Positions 9,061 to 17,967 of a DNA stretch of 64,000 nucleotides are shown here, piece by piece (position 1 is the stretch's first letter; each line of letters begins with the position of its first letter). The notes under the pieces were generated by a model. That model had not been told where the DNA came from. It did not search any database and saw only the letters and a program-made list of their open reading frames with translations. A program made the translations under genes and the position numbers. The DNA is from UBA12077 sp963665525 (GTDB lineage Bacteria > Bacteroidota > Bacteroidia > Bacteroidales > UBA12077), in NCBI GenBank assembly GCA_963665525.1, contig OY762280.1:930001-994000 (forward strand), written 5' to 3'.

Positions 9061-9132
9061 CACACTTCGACAGGCTCAGTGTGACAAAAAATAGTAATTG
9101 TCATCTTGAGCTTGTCGAAAGATAGACAATTA
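9061..9132. repeat. Inverted doublet of the GAGCTTGTCGA palindromic repeat (copy B)
   Basis: Hairpin one (9061-9085) has CACACT/AGTGTG arms and the core as TCGACAGGCTC; hairpin two (9095-9132) has ATCTT/AAGAT inner arms, perfectly paired TAATTGTC/GACAATTA outer arms and the core GAGCTTGTCGA. The pair equals the reverse complement of copy A at 5771-5841 except in the spacer. It lies between the desaturase gene and the MMPL fusion gene. Confidence 0.85.
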
Positions 9133-9146
9133 TAAAAGTTAAATTT

Positions 9147-12100
9147 CTATTTTCTTCTAATTATATAAACCACATTAGAAGTCAATTTTGTTTTATCAAC
9201 AATTTCTACTCCCATTCCATGTTTTTTAAACATTTCCAAAATATCGTCTGATGATACAAAATAAAGTTCTTTGGATTCACTGATCGTTTTATTAAATCCA
9301 AAAACTTTAGTTGAAAATATTTCGGTGAATTTGGTTCCTTTGTGTCTTTCTTTAAGTTTTGTATTTGCATCACGAATAATAATCATACCATCATCATTCA
9401 GGTTTTTAATACAATTAGAAATAACTTTTTCCTGATCTGATTTTGGAATATAATGCAGCACATCGCTTAATAAGAATACATCAGCAGGGGCAAAATCATA
9501 CTTTGTGATATCGGCACTTTCAAAGTGAATCTTATCATTCTTAGAAGGGCAGTTATTAGCAGCCAGAATCTTTTCAGAGTCATGATCTAATCCGATAACT
9601 TCTCTTTCATCAGAAATAAAATGAAGCATGTAAGAAAGATACCCATAGCCACATCCGATATCGTATATTTTACCTTTTCGGGGAACTAAGCTATTGAATA
9701 ACTCGTAATTATTTTCAAGCTTTAATTTAACTTTTAGGTACCATTCTAATACCGGACCTTTATATAAATAATTCTTAATAAGTTGATTGCGGTAATATTT
9801 AGGTCCTTCAACCTCTAATCTCAATTGATTATATTTTTCCCTGAAATAACGGCCAATTTTTTTAGCTCTTTCAGAATAGTTTTCTCCATAATCCTTATTT
9901 TCAGGAGTAATTCGATCTAAGTATTTTGCAATAACAGTTCCATTTTTAAGTAATAAATCATCACCTTTAGTCATGCAGTAACCAGTACCATGCAATATAA
10001 TAGGAAGTATATCCAGTTGGAGTTTCTCGGCTAAATAAAAGGCCCCTTTATGGAATCGTTTCATTTTAAAATCAACGGTTCGAGTTCCTTCGGGGTATAC
10101 TAAAATTGAGAACCCTTCTTCTACTTTTTTTCTTAATTTTGGGAGTAAAGCTTCGTATCCATCAGAAACAGGGTAGAAATCGGCCATCTGAACTATTTTA
10201 CCATATATCTTGCTATTCTGAACCCAATCGTTTGTTAAGATGATAATCTTTGGATTAATCGACATATTGTATATAAGATCAATATGTGATTGGTGATTAC
10301 AAATGATAATACAGGGTTTCTTAAATTTTTCTTTATTAGGATTTATAATCTTCTTCCGAATGTTAAACATACCATAGAATAATGCCGAAGATGACATTAC
10401 CATAGAGATATTGAAGAACAGTTTAATTCTTTTGTTTTTAATTCTGAAAACATTGAAAAGAATAAATCCAACAATGGTTGTATAAATTGATCCTGCAATA
10501 AAAATACTCCATGCAAAGGTAGAACTTAAAAACTCCTGGAAAGTATAGGCTATTTTACCTTTTTTCTTTCTGTTTAATAAAAATAGTTTAAATAATGCCG
10601 GTTCAACGGTATATGATATAATAATAACCGAAAGTATTCCTATTATTGAGAGTAGAGCCATTGATTTTAGGGCTGGATGTTTAGCAAAGATTAAAACTCC
10701 AATACCTGTAATTGTTGTTATGGCAGAAAGAAGAATGGAAGTTTTATATGAATTGAGATTCTTGATTCCATATTTGTATTCTTGCAGCATGCCACGCATA
10801 ATAAATATAGAATAATCGATTCCAAGTCCAAAAATAAATGTCGATATAATAATATTGAAAATAGTAAACTTAATTCCGAAGATACCCATAATCCCTAATG
10901 TCCATAACCAAGATAGCGACATAGGAATGAATGTTAAGAGTGCTATTTCAATTCTTCCAAACGATAATAATAAAATTAGAAATACAATTCCAAGAGATAG
11001 TTTTACCAACAAGTTGAAGTCTTCTTTTAAAACACGAACGAGGTTATCGGTCATGTATTTTTTGTCAAAAACTAAAAGTTCTTTTTCTTGAGAGAAAGCT
11101 TGGTATATATGAGGTTTATTAGCTTCGTCTGCTTTTAGTATATTTACTATTGTAGTAATACTATCTTTTTCAGTAATAAAATCATCTACAAATATCTTTC
11201 GTAATTCGCCTAAATCATCTTGTTTGATAGGAGTAAAGTCCTTTTCCAGTAAATTATAAAATGTATTAAAAGCATCAGGTTTAAATTTATATTTAGCTCC
11301 TGATTGTTGAATGTTTGATTTTAATTTTTTAATTTTTTGATGATCCCAATATGACTCCCAGGTTTTAATTCTTTCTTTTTGCAAAGATTCAGATATTAGT
11401 ACTTTACTTACTGAAGAATACTGGGTAATAAATTGATCTTGTTTTAATTTTTCAAGTGTAGGAATAGCCTTTTCAGAATTCTCTAATGCTTCTTGCAAAT
11501 TATTCCCTGTGCTAATTAAATAAACTGATTTTAAAGTTACGTTTGCAATTATATTCAGGTTATCTTCTGCTTCTTTTAATTCGGGAGATAAGTAACTCAT
11601 TTTATCCATATCGCCATCGAAAGATGTTTTACCTGAGAAAAAGAATGAAACGATTGTAAATGCAACAATGGCAAGTATTAAGTATTTGTTCTTCTCGTAT
11701 GGATAAGATGTAATTTTTTCAATGATTGATTTTCTTGTGTTTTCTTGAACTTTCTGATAATCTTTTTTTCTTAAAAAATGGGGTAAAACAATTAAAGAGA
11801 ATAAAGCAGCAACAAAAACACTGATAGCAGCAAATAAACCCAAATCCTGTAATGCTTTCGAGCTAACAAACAGTAAGCATAAAAATGCCGATGCAGTTGT
11901 TAAGGTACTCATTATAACAGGCATTGAAATATCTTTCAATACATTTTTTACATTCCCAACACTTCTATAATGCGTGAAGAGATGTAATGAGTAATCAACT
12001 GTTATTCCTAGTAAAACAGAGCCAATTCCTAATGAAATTGCTGATATTTTTCCTTTAATCAGAAATAAAATTGCTAATGATAAACTGCCTCCAAATATAG

Positions 12101-13010
12101 CCGGTAAGAATAGGATCAGGAATATACTTTTCTTACGGAAAAATAAGCTCATGAATATTAATAATACAATTAGAGCTATAGAAATTGTTAGCTGAATATC
12201 CTTTTTAATTCGGTTTGCATTTCCAACAGCAACAGCAGCAGCACCATAGTATTGAGCTTTTATTTCGTTGTTAAATTGATATTCGAGACTATCAATGGTT
12301 TGATCAATTAGATTAACCAGTTTGCCGTTTTTTTGTGTTTCTCCGGAAGGGAAAGCCGATGTTATAAATAAACTAAGGTTCTTTTTATCTTTTGTAAAGA
12401 TACGGCTGTTGTATATTTCGTAATTATCACCAATCTGAAATGAATTTAATTTTTCCAGAACCATAGGAGTGAGGTGAAGAGGATCTTTCATTACGAACCG
12501 CTTCATAACCATACTTGCCGGAGAAATAAGTGTTTTAAAATTGTTTTTAATACTATTTTCAACAGAAGGTGCCGTAATGATACTATCTATTTTTTGATAA
12601 TCAGTCTCTTCAAGAAATATAGGTAGGTTTTCAAAGAATATATCATATGCTTCGTTCATAACTTTATCTGAAACCTGGTATTCAATATCATTAATTAACT
12701 CAGGTTTAAATGATAATAACTTCTCATTTAATAAATCAGCAAAATCTATGAGTTTATGAGGATCGGAAGCTAAAGAAGTGTCTCTTAAAGAGATGTTTAC
12801 AATTAACTTATCCATGAAATTAATATTCTGTGATACTGTACTAATACGCTGAATATTAGGATCGGATGGAAGCATTCTGGTAATGTCTTCTTCAAATCTT
12901 ATTTTGGTAACAAAATATGCAGATAAACCAAAGATTATAAGAACCAGAAATGTAAATGAAATTCTAAACTTTTTAAATAGTTGATATATAGCATTAAAAA
13001 TATTCGACAT
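9147..13010 (-). CDS. MMPL exporter - PlsC acyltransferase - methyltransferase fusion
   Basis: One 1287-aa chain contains three parts. Residues about 1-840 form an RND/MMPL-like exporter with two sets of membrane helices and two large periplasmic loops. Residues about 890-1080 are a PlsC-type acyltransferase with the HxxxxD motif NHQSHIDL and the YPEGTRT motif. Residues about 1100-1285 are a class I methyltransferase with DIGCGYGYLS. Aryl polyene and flexirubin clusters encode these three activities, usually as separate genes. The start is the ATG at 13010; an upstream TTG would add 28 residues with no family support. It probably extracts or flips the lipid-linked polyene while acylating and methylating it; that is inferred. 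Confidence 0.85.
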   Translation of the reverse strand: MSNIFNAIYQLFKKFRISFTFLVLIIFGLSAYFVTKIRFEEDITRMLPSDPNIQRISTVSQNINFMDKLIVNISLRDTSLASDPHKLIDFADLLNEKLLSFKPELINDIEYQVSDKVMNEAYDIFFENLPIFLEETDYQKIDSIITAPSVENSIKNNFKTLISPASMVMKRFVMKDPLHLTPMVLEKLNSFQIGDNYEIYNSRIFTKDKKNLSLFITSAFPSGETQKNGKLVNLIDQTIDSLEYQFNNEIKAQYYGAAAVAVGNANRIKKDIQLTISIALIVLLIFMSLFFRKKSIFLILFLPAIFGGSLSLAILFLIKGKISAISLGIGSVLLGITVDYSLHLFTHYRSVGNVKNVLKDISMPVIMSTLTTASAFLCLLFVSSKALQDLGLFAAISVFVAALFSLIVLPHFLRKKDYQKVQENTRKSIIEKITSYPYEKNKYLILAIVAFTIVSFFFSGKTSFDGDMDKMSYLSPELKEAEDNLNIIANVTLKSVYLISTGNNLQEALENSEKAIPTLEKLKQDQFITQYSSVSKVLISESLQKERIKTWESYWDHQKIKKLKSNIQQSGAKYKFKPDAFNTFYNLLEKDFTPIKQDDLGELRKIFVDDFITEKDSITTIVNILKADEANKPHIYQAFSQEKELLVFDKKYMTDNLVRVLKEDFNLLVKLSLGIVFLILLLSFGRIEIALLTFIPMSLSWLWTLGIMGIFGIKFTIFNIIISTFIFGLGIDYSIFIMRGMLQEYKYGIKNLNSYKTSILLSAITTITGIGVLIFAKHPALKSMALLSIIGILSVIIISYTVEPALFKLFLLNRKKKGKIAYTFQEFLSSTFAWSIFIAGSIYTTIVGFILFNVFRIKNKRIKLFFNISMVMSSSALFYGMFNIRKKIINPNKEKFKKPCIIICNHQSHIDLIYNMSINPKIIILTNDWVQNSKIYGKIVQMADFYPVSDGYEALLPKLRKKVEEGFSILVYPEGTRTVDFKMKRFHKGAFYLAEKLQLDILPIILHGTGYCMTKGDDLLLKNGTVIAKYLDRITPENKDYGENYSERAKKIGRYFREKYNQLRLEVEGPKYYRNQLIKNYLYKGPVLEWYLKVKLKLENNYELFNSLVPRKGKIYDIGCGYGYLSYMLHFISDEREVIGLDHDSEKILAANNCPSKNDKIHFESADITKYDFAPADVFLLSDVLHYIPKSDQEKVISNCIKNLNDDGMIIIRDANTKLKERHKGTKFTEIFSTKVFGFNKTISESKELYFVSSDDILEMFKKHGMGVEIVDKTKLTSNVVYIIRRK

Positions 13011-13048
13011 TCTAAAAACAGTTAAGTGACTAATGGTAGAGAGCTTAA

Positions 13049-13067
13049 AAACAATAGCCTTTAGGCT
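13049..13067 (-). terminator. Weak hairpin with T-rich tail inside the operon
   Basis: On the minus strand AGCCT-AA-AGGCT (13067-13056) is followed by TTGTTTTT. The stem is only five base pairs. It lies in the 115-nt gap between the glycosyltransferase and the MMPL fusion and could attenuate transcription of the distal genes. Confidence 0.25.
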
Positions 13068-13125
13068 TCTTTCCAATACCTGTAAAAATAACAAGGATTT
13101 TTTAGCTTCGGATCATTTTATGGAT

Positions 13126-14337
13126 TTAATTTTTAATTAAATCTTTTTGAAGAATCGGTTCAGGTCTTTTTCTAAAAATAACGAGTAACAGATAAATAAT
13201 AAATCCAAATATTATGGCTAGAGTAATTCCAAAAGCAAGGCTTCCAATGATATATTGAATTAAATTATCTTTAATTAAATCTAAACTTAGTCCTTTATCG
13301 AAAACAATATTCAGTTTATTTGATTCAATAAAAAGGCCTCCCATTTTAAAGCTTCCGTAAATAATAAAAGGAATCATAGGAGGGATGCTGATATTTGAAG
13401 CAACTAAAACAATTACTTTATTAAGTTTAAGAATATGTGCAAGTGCAAAAGCTATAATCATTTGATATCCCCATACAGGAGCAACACCCATAAATAAACC
13501 AAGCATAACGGCAAAAGTAATACTGGAATTTGGTTCTTTATTTTGAGTAATTTGAGTCCTGAAGAATTCTTGTATGTTCTTTTTATTCAGCTTACGAATA
13601 AATTGGAAAGGTTTTACAATTAATAGAGCATAAATAACAAGGATGGTATTCAATATGCTAATTCTGGTAAAATCTTTAAAGGGCTTAAAATGTGATACAC
13701 GAGTTTCTTTAGGGGCATAATATATTTGAATAGGAATAGATGTAACATCAACACCTTTCCATGCAGCACGCACAATAACTTCAATTTCAAATTCATACTT
13801 CCGAGTAAGAAAAATCATTTTACTCAAAGGTTTAAGAGGGTACAATCTATATCCTGATTGAGTATCAGGCATTTTTATACCAGTTTCGAACTTAAACCAA
13901 AAGTTTGAAAAGCGGTTCCCAAAACTACTTTTCCCGGGAATTCCATCTTGTTCCATATTTCTATTCCCGATAATAATGGCATTGGGATTTTGTTCAATTG
14001 CATTTACAAAGTTGGGTAAATCAGAAGGAAAATGTTGTCCATCGGAATCGATTGTAATGGCATATTCGTAACCCTTATTCCAGGCAAATTTAAAACCCTG
14101 ACGTAAAGCATAGCCTTTGCCTTTATTGTTAGGATAACTTACAATATCAATTGAATCAAATTTGCTGATTATTTCTTGTGTATTATCAGTAGATCCATCA
14201 TTTACAACAATAACCTGATTGGTATATTCTAATACATCTTTAATTACCTTTTCAATAGTTTGATGGTTATTAAAGGTAGGAATAATTACGCAACATTTTT
14301 TTTCGTTGAATAGTTCTTTGTACTTATCCTCCGCCAT
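13126..14337 (-). CDS. Glycosyltransferase family 2 with C-terminal DUF2062
   Basis: The 403-aa protein has a GT-A fold at its N-terminus: CVIIPTFNNHQTIEKVI, VVNDGSTDNT and the metal-binding TIDSDGQH, as in dolichyl-phosphate mannosyltransferase-like enzymes. The C-terminal third (about 265-395) is DUF2062 with two or three membrane helices and the segment GLFMGVAPVWGYQ. Start chosen at ATG 14337, preceded by GTGGAAGAA; a GTG nine bases upstream is possible. GT2-DUF2062 proteins are common in aryl polyene clusters. Transfer of a sugar or similar group to the lipid product is inferred. Confidence 0.85.
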   Translation of the reverse strand: MAEDKYKELFNEKKCCVIIPTFNNHQTIEKVIKDVLEYTNQVIVVNDGSTDNTQEIISKFDSIDIVSYPNNKGKGYALRQGFKFAWNKGYEYAITIDSDGQHFPSDLPNFVNAIEQNPNAIIIGNRNMEQDGIPGKSSFGNRFSNFWFKFETGIKMPDTQSGYRLYPLKPLSKMIFLTRKYEFEIEVIVRAAWKGVDVTSIPIQIYYAPKETRVSHFKPFKDFTRISILNTILVIYALLIVKPFQFIRKLNKKNIQEFFRTQITQNKEPNSSITFAVMLGLFMGVAPVWGYQMIIAFALAHILKLNKVIVLVASNISIPPMIPFIIYGSFKMGGLFIESNKLNIVFDKGLSLDLIKDNLIQYIIGSLAFGITLAIIFGFIIYLLLVIFRKRPEPILQKDLIKN

Positions 14338-14349
14338 TTCTTCCACTAA

Positions 14350-14724
14350 TTATTTAGCTTTAAAATTACCTTTAAATTTATAAAATACCTGATCGTTATA
14401 ATGTGTAACACTATCAACTTTAATTATGTTTTCTTCGGTGTCGTATTTTACTTTTAAATCAATCTGTAATCTGCTATTAACCTCAGGGTTAACAACAGCC
14501 ATAAATTTTATATTATTGGCATATACTAAGCTTAAATCCATCCCTTCAGCATTTTCCATTACTTCTTTAATAAGCTGAGTAAGGCATACTCCAGGAACTA
14601 CAGGGTTGCCAGGGAAGTGACCTTTATATATCTCATGATTTGGATTTAAATCGATAATTGCTTTTATATTTTCTTTATCGCTACGATCTAATTCAACTAT
14701 GGTATAGAAATCTTTTAAAAGCAT
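14350..14724 (-). CDS. FabZ-like 3-hydroxyacyl-ACP dehydratase (hotdog)
   Basis: A 124-aa single-hotdog protein with the FabA/FabZ catalytic loop YKGHFPGNPVVPGVCLTQ, His36 being the expected catalytic base, and the long central helix after it (QLIKEVMENAEG). The second catalytic acid position (Asp/Glu on the helix) is not obvious. In aryl polyene systems two hotdog proteins form a heteromeric dehydratase; the second candidate here is at 25259-25699. It probably removes water from 3-hydroxyacyl-ACP to build the conjugated chain. Confidence 0.8.
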   Translation of the reverse strand: MLLKDFYTIVELDRSDKENIKAIIDLNPNHEIYKGHFPGNPVVPGVCLTQLIKEVMENAEGMDLSLVYANNIKFMAVVNPEVNSRLQIDLKVKYDTEENIIKVDSVTHYNDQVFYKFKGNFKAK

Positions 14725-14726
14725 AT

Positions 14727-15455
14727 TTATTGAATAAGTTTTAGGTTCATTTTTAATTTAATGTTGTCATGTTCTAAGGAAATTACTTTAGGAACATTGC
14801 CTTTGTAATCATGCAAACCTACAGATATTTTTTCAGAATTTCGTTTTCTAAGATTAATGTTTTCTATTTCTTGAGAGTTTAAATTTTGTATGTAGTTATA
14901 ATTTAATTTTCCATTTTTAAGTTGCCATATCTTTTGATTCTGAACATCATTTTCAAAAGTGTAAATTTTGTCAAATGGATTTTGTAATAGCAATAAATTA
15001 AAATCTGTTTCAAAGGTTTTAAGAATGAGTTTTTTATTTAAGTATTCTATGCAGTATTTAACATTCAGATTTCCATGATTTAATTCAAAATCAAAGATAT
15101 TCAGTCCAAACTGAGTGGTTAAAGCTATTCTGTATACTTTGTCACCAGTATTCTTAATAATCAGTAACCCGCTTATGTCGTTATTATAGAAATTAATATC
15201 GGTTTTATAAATTATTGTTCGCTGAATATAAGGTAAAGAGTAGGGAATCTTATCAATATCTGATAGTGCTAATTCTGTTGTAGTTAAATTTTTATAAGGA
15301 TTTGAGCAGGAAGAGAAAATTATAATTAAAAGGAAAATAATTCCCCCTTTTTTAAAAAGGGGGTTAGGGGGATTAAAGCTATTATTCAATTTCAATTTCC
15401 CCAGCCTCATTCCCCAATAGGGAGTTAATATTTTATTTAAGTTCAAACCTTTCAC
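14727..15455 (-). CDS. LolB/DUF3261-like lipoprotein with a repeat inserted in its signal peptide
   Basis: The mature part after the lipobox (IIIFSSC) is about 190 residues of beta-strand-rich sequence, in the position where aryl polyene clusters carry a LolB-like or DUF3261 lipoprotein next to LolA. I see no decisive motif, so the family call is tentative. The frame from the ATG at 15455 reads MKGLNLNKIL, then about 28 residues translated from a palindromic repeat (15343-15425), then the hydrophobic core. That gives a very long n-region. The start overlaps the LolA gene by 23 bp. A start at the ATG 15 codons further in is possible. Confidence 0.6.
   Translation of the reverse strand: MKGLNLNKILTPYWGMRLGKLKLNNSFNPPNPLFKKGGIIFLLIIIFSSCSNPYKNLTTTELALSDIDKIPYSLPYIQRTIIYKTDINFYNNDISGLLIIKNTGDKVYRIALTTQFGLNIFDFELNHGNLNVKYCIEYLNKKLILKTFETDFNLLLLQNPFDKIYTFENDVQNQKIWQLKNGKLNYNYIQNLNSQEIENINLRKRNSEKISVGLHDYKGNVPKVISLEHDNIKLKMNLKLIQ
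15343..15425. repeat. Multi-hairpin G/C-run repeat inside a coding region
   Basis: It contains the palindrome CCCCCTTTTTT/AAAAAGGGGG followed by TTAGGGGG, and a second part with CCCCAG, TTCCCC and GGGA blocks. Runs of G and C stand out sharply against the AT-rich surroundings. The length is close to a multiple of three, and the lipoprotein reading frame stays open through it. Confidence 0.6.
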
Positions 15456-16146
15456 TGCTAATATCCTGATTTAACTTTCTATTAATAAACTCGATGCTGG
15501 TATAATCGTCGGAGCTTTCAATCATTTTAATTTTAGCTACCGAAATGTTCGATTTATCAATGTAAATCATGATGGTCTTTAGCATGCTTTTCATTTCGGG
15601 TAATTGTGGATCGAGCTCTAACATATATTGACTCGCATTTTCGAAATATTTTACAGCAAACCTTTCAGTATCAGTAAATAAATCGCCTTGAATGGAGCCA
15701 ATCATCATATTATTGATTTCGCTAAACATTTTGTTCGATTCTGTATCGAAAGTGCTTATTTTGCCATCGTCGTTAATAAAGATATTTTTACCGTTAAAAA
15801 CAATTATATATTCGAAAGGCTCTGAATATTCCCAGCGAAGTAAATTAGGACTTTTAAAGTAGAATGCACCTTTAGATATAATGTTCTCAGACAAAAAACT
15901 CAAATGTTTTTCCTGAATAAATTCACTTTGTATCGATTGTGTATTCTCAGAAAGTTTGGCTAGCTCTGCTTGTGCTTTATCAACATCATGAACAGGTTTG
16001 AAGTTATTATTTTGTGCATATAATGTAAAAATGGATGCTAAGAAAAAAACAACAGTCATATTGAGTTTAATCGAAATATGGTTGTTTTTTTTAGTACATC
16101 CTTCGACAAGCTCAGGATGACAGATTATTTTAGTATTATTATTCAT
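15433..16146 (-). CDS. LolA-like outer-membrane lipoprotein carrier
   Basis: The mature part (after LYAQ near residue 45) matches LolA: SIQSEFIQEKHLSFLSE, KGAFYFKSPNLLRWEYSEPF, VFNGKNIFINDD, and a C-terminal SDDYTSIEFINRKLNQD. LolA carries hydrophobic cargo across the periplasm; a cluster-specific copy is a standard element of aryl polyene loci. The ATG at 16146 overlaps the deacetylase gene end by 8 bp, favouring coupled translation. Its first 29 residues include CHPELVEGC, a translated palindromic repeat. The ATG at 16059 gives a shorter signal peptide lacking positive charges. Confidence 0.8.
   Translation of the reverse strand: MNNNTKIICHPELVEGCTKKNNHISIKLNMTVVFFLASIFTLYAQNNNFKPVHDVDKAQAELAKLSENTQSIQSEFIQEKHLSFLSENIISKGAFYFKSPNLLRWEYSEPFEYIIVFNGKNIFINDDGKISTFDTESNKMFSEINNMMIGSIQGDLFTDTERFAVKYFENASQYMLELDPQLPEMKSMLKTIMIYIDKSNISVAKIKMIESSDDYTSIEFINRKLNQDISSERFELK
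16097..16121. repeat. Single GAGCTTGTCGA palindromic repeat within the LolA-like gene
   Basis: Arms CATCCT/AGGATG surround the core TCGACAAGCTC. The element is in the n-region of the signal peptide of the LolA-like protein and is translated in frame. Confidence 0.8.
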
Positions 16147-16900
16147 ATGCTTTAATATTTAGAAGCTCATCAAGCGGAACTATTTGATAATCAGTTTCAT
16201 CAATAAATTCTAAGAACTGCTTTAAAATATCAGTAATTTGTTCTCTGTTATCATGAAAAAGAATGATATCACCACCTGATAATCTCTTTTTTATTCTATT
16301 TAAAGTGTGCTCAGTATTTTTTACAGTATCTAAAGAGCGAATACTCCAGCCAACGGTATAAAAGTTAAAATCTTTTATTGCTCTTTTTAAAGAGGGATTC
16401 GTAACTCCATAGGGTGGGCGGAATAATTTGGTTCTTTTGCCAATAGTTTCAAATATCAGGCCATTTGTTTTTTCAATTCCTTCTTGCATTTTTTGCGAAG
16501 AATATAAATCGAACCAACGCTCGTGTGCCCAGCTATGATTACCAATCAAGTGCCCTTCTGTATCGATTCTTTTTATTAGCTCTGTATTCTCGTGAACATG
16601 ATTTCCAATACAGAAAAAAGTTGCTTTTACTTTATGTTCATTCAGTAAATCTAATACTTTAGGAGTTACTTCTGAATGCGGACCATCGTCGAAAGTAATA
16701 GCAATCTTCCTTTCTAGTGTATTTCCTTTACAATACGTTTTAATGTAAGCTTGCGAGCATATATTGGCCGAGCAATAAATCAAATGTGCTAAGAAAAGGA
16801 TACTCGTTAAAATAAAAAATATCCCTTTCCAAGGAAGAAAGAGATAAACCTGGATTAAAACAATGATGTACAGAACGAATGTAGTTCTTGGTTTTATCAT
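16139..16900 (-). CDS. Polysaccharide deacetylase (NodB) family protein
   Basis: The 253-aa protein has two N-terminal membrane helices (about 6-25 and 28-44) and a NodB domain. Its motifs are ITFDDGP (Asp71, Asp72), the metal-binding GNHSWAH (His122, His126), LFRPPYG and IILFHD, so all catalytic motifs are present. The family removes N- or O-acetyl groups from sugars. The active site position relative to the membrane cannot be told. Its start overlaps the chain-length-factor gene by 4 bp (ATGA). It may deacetylate the sugar head added by the cluster glycosyltransferase; that is inference. Confidence 0.85.
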   Translation of the reverse strand: MIKPRTTFVLYIIVLIQVYLFLPWKGIFFILTSILFLAHLIYCSANICSQAYIKTYCKGNTLERKIAITFDDGPHSEVTPKVLDLLNEHKVKATFFCIGNHVHENTELIKRIDTEGHLIGNHSWAHERWFDLYSSQKMQEGIEKTNGLIFETIGKRTKLFRPPYGVTNPSLKRAIKDFNFYTVGWSIRSLDTVKNTEHTLNRIKKRLSGGDIILFHDNREQITDILKQFLEFIDETDYQIVPLDELLNIKAYE

Positions 16901-17961
16901 TGAGTTAATAAAAATATTGAATGATCAACTTCTCTAAATTGATTGTATATCAATACATTTCGTATTGGTTTTTCAGTAAAGTTTTCTTTTCTGAAACGAG
17001 CAACTTCAGGAACTTTCTGATGTTTAATAGCATTTGCAGCAAACCACAAAGCAAACGATCCAACTGTATGATAATCGCCCGATAAATGCTTAAAATAAGC
17101 ATAGTTGGTATCGAAATAATTATCTGCTAAATGAAAGTAAACATCATCGGTATCAACATTTCCATTTAAACCTAAAACAACTAAATCAATGTCATCTTTG
17201 GAAAGATTATTTTTAGCTAAGAACTCATCAATCTTAGCTTCAATCTCCAGGTTGTTTTCTGGTTTGTAAATGGTTTTTATATCTTGAATTTTGGCGTAAT
17301 TGTTACCATCTTTTTTACCAGTAAGTGTAAAGAAAGAAACACCTTCGCCAACAATTGTTCCTTGTGTTTTATGATCTAAAAGCTCTAAACTTTTTATGGT
17401 TTCATTTTTAACCCAGCGAGTTTTCTTAATAATAGAGTGATGCTCAGCTGTTATTTCATCGAAACCACCTACTAAAACATTATCCGCATCTTTATTTTCA
17501 ACCAAAAGCATACCATCTAACAATGCACTTTCGAAAGAAAATCCTCTGTGTGAGTATGTATTGTTGTAGTTAAAGCATTTTAGGGCAATAGCTACCTGAC
17601 CGCTAATGGTATTATGTGTAGATTGAATAAAAGCAGTAGGAGTAAGGAATTCCTCGTTATAATCCAAAACCTGATTCAAGAATTTCTCAGTATCACCAAC
17701 TAACCCTAAGCCTGTTCCTGTTATTATAGCTCCTGGATTTTCTATTCCGGCATCTTGTAAACAAATTTTAGATGCACTAATTCCCATTTTTATCAACTTG
17801 CTCATACGGCGAAGCTGAATAGGGTTAACAAATTCTTTGTAATTAGGAGCAACACATGAAAGGAAGTCTGTATCATGCTCTACAACTTCATCTAGAAAAA
17901 TGCTGCTATCCGCAGTATTTTGTGGAGATATATTCCCAATCCCTTTTATATAAACTTCCAT
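16897..17961 (-). CDS. Ketosynthase-like chain-length factor (no active-site Cys)
   Basis: A 354-aa thiolase-fold protein similar to beta-ketoacyl synthases but shorter. Where active ketosynthases have a TAC-type nucleophile elbow, this protein has NTYSHRGFSFESALLDG (residues about 134-150) without Cys. One His survives in HLSGDYHTVGSFALW. These features fit a chain-length factor that pairs with an active ketosynthase. The active gene immediately upstream in the operon (17968-19167) is the natural partner, six bases away. Confidence 0.82.
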   Translation of the reverse strand: MEVYIKGIGNISPQNTADSSIFLDEVVEHDTDFLSCVAPNYKEFVNPIQLRRMSKLIKMGISASKICLQDAGIENPGAIITGTGLGLVGDTEKFLNQVLDYNEEFLTPTAFIQSTHNTISGQVAIALKCFNYNNTYSHRGFSFESALLDGMLLVENKDADNVLVGGFDEITAEHHSIIKKTRWVKNETIKSLELLDHKTQGTIVGEGVSFFTLTGKKDGNNYAKIQDIKTIYKPENNLEIEAKIDEFLAKNNLSKDDIDLVVLGLNGNVDTDDVYFHLADNYFDTNYAYFKHLSGDYHTVGSFALWFAANAIKHQKVPEVARFRKENFTEKPIRNVLIYNQFREVDHSIFLLTQ

Positions 17962-17967
17962 ACTATT

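Noticed and set aside
5771..9132. Composite transposon
   Set aside because: The flanking elements are short hairpins without a transposase, and no target-site duplication could be seen; kept only as a possible cassette.
13011..13094. Longer N-terminus for the MMPL fusion
   Set aside because: It would start at TTG and adds 28 residues of no recognisable character before the first membrane helix.
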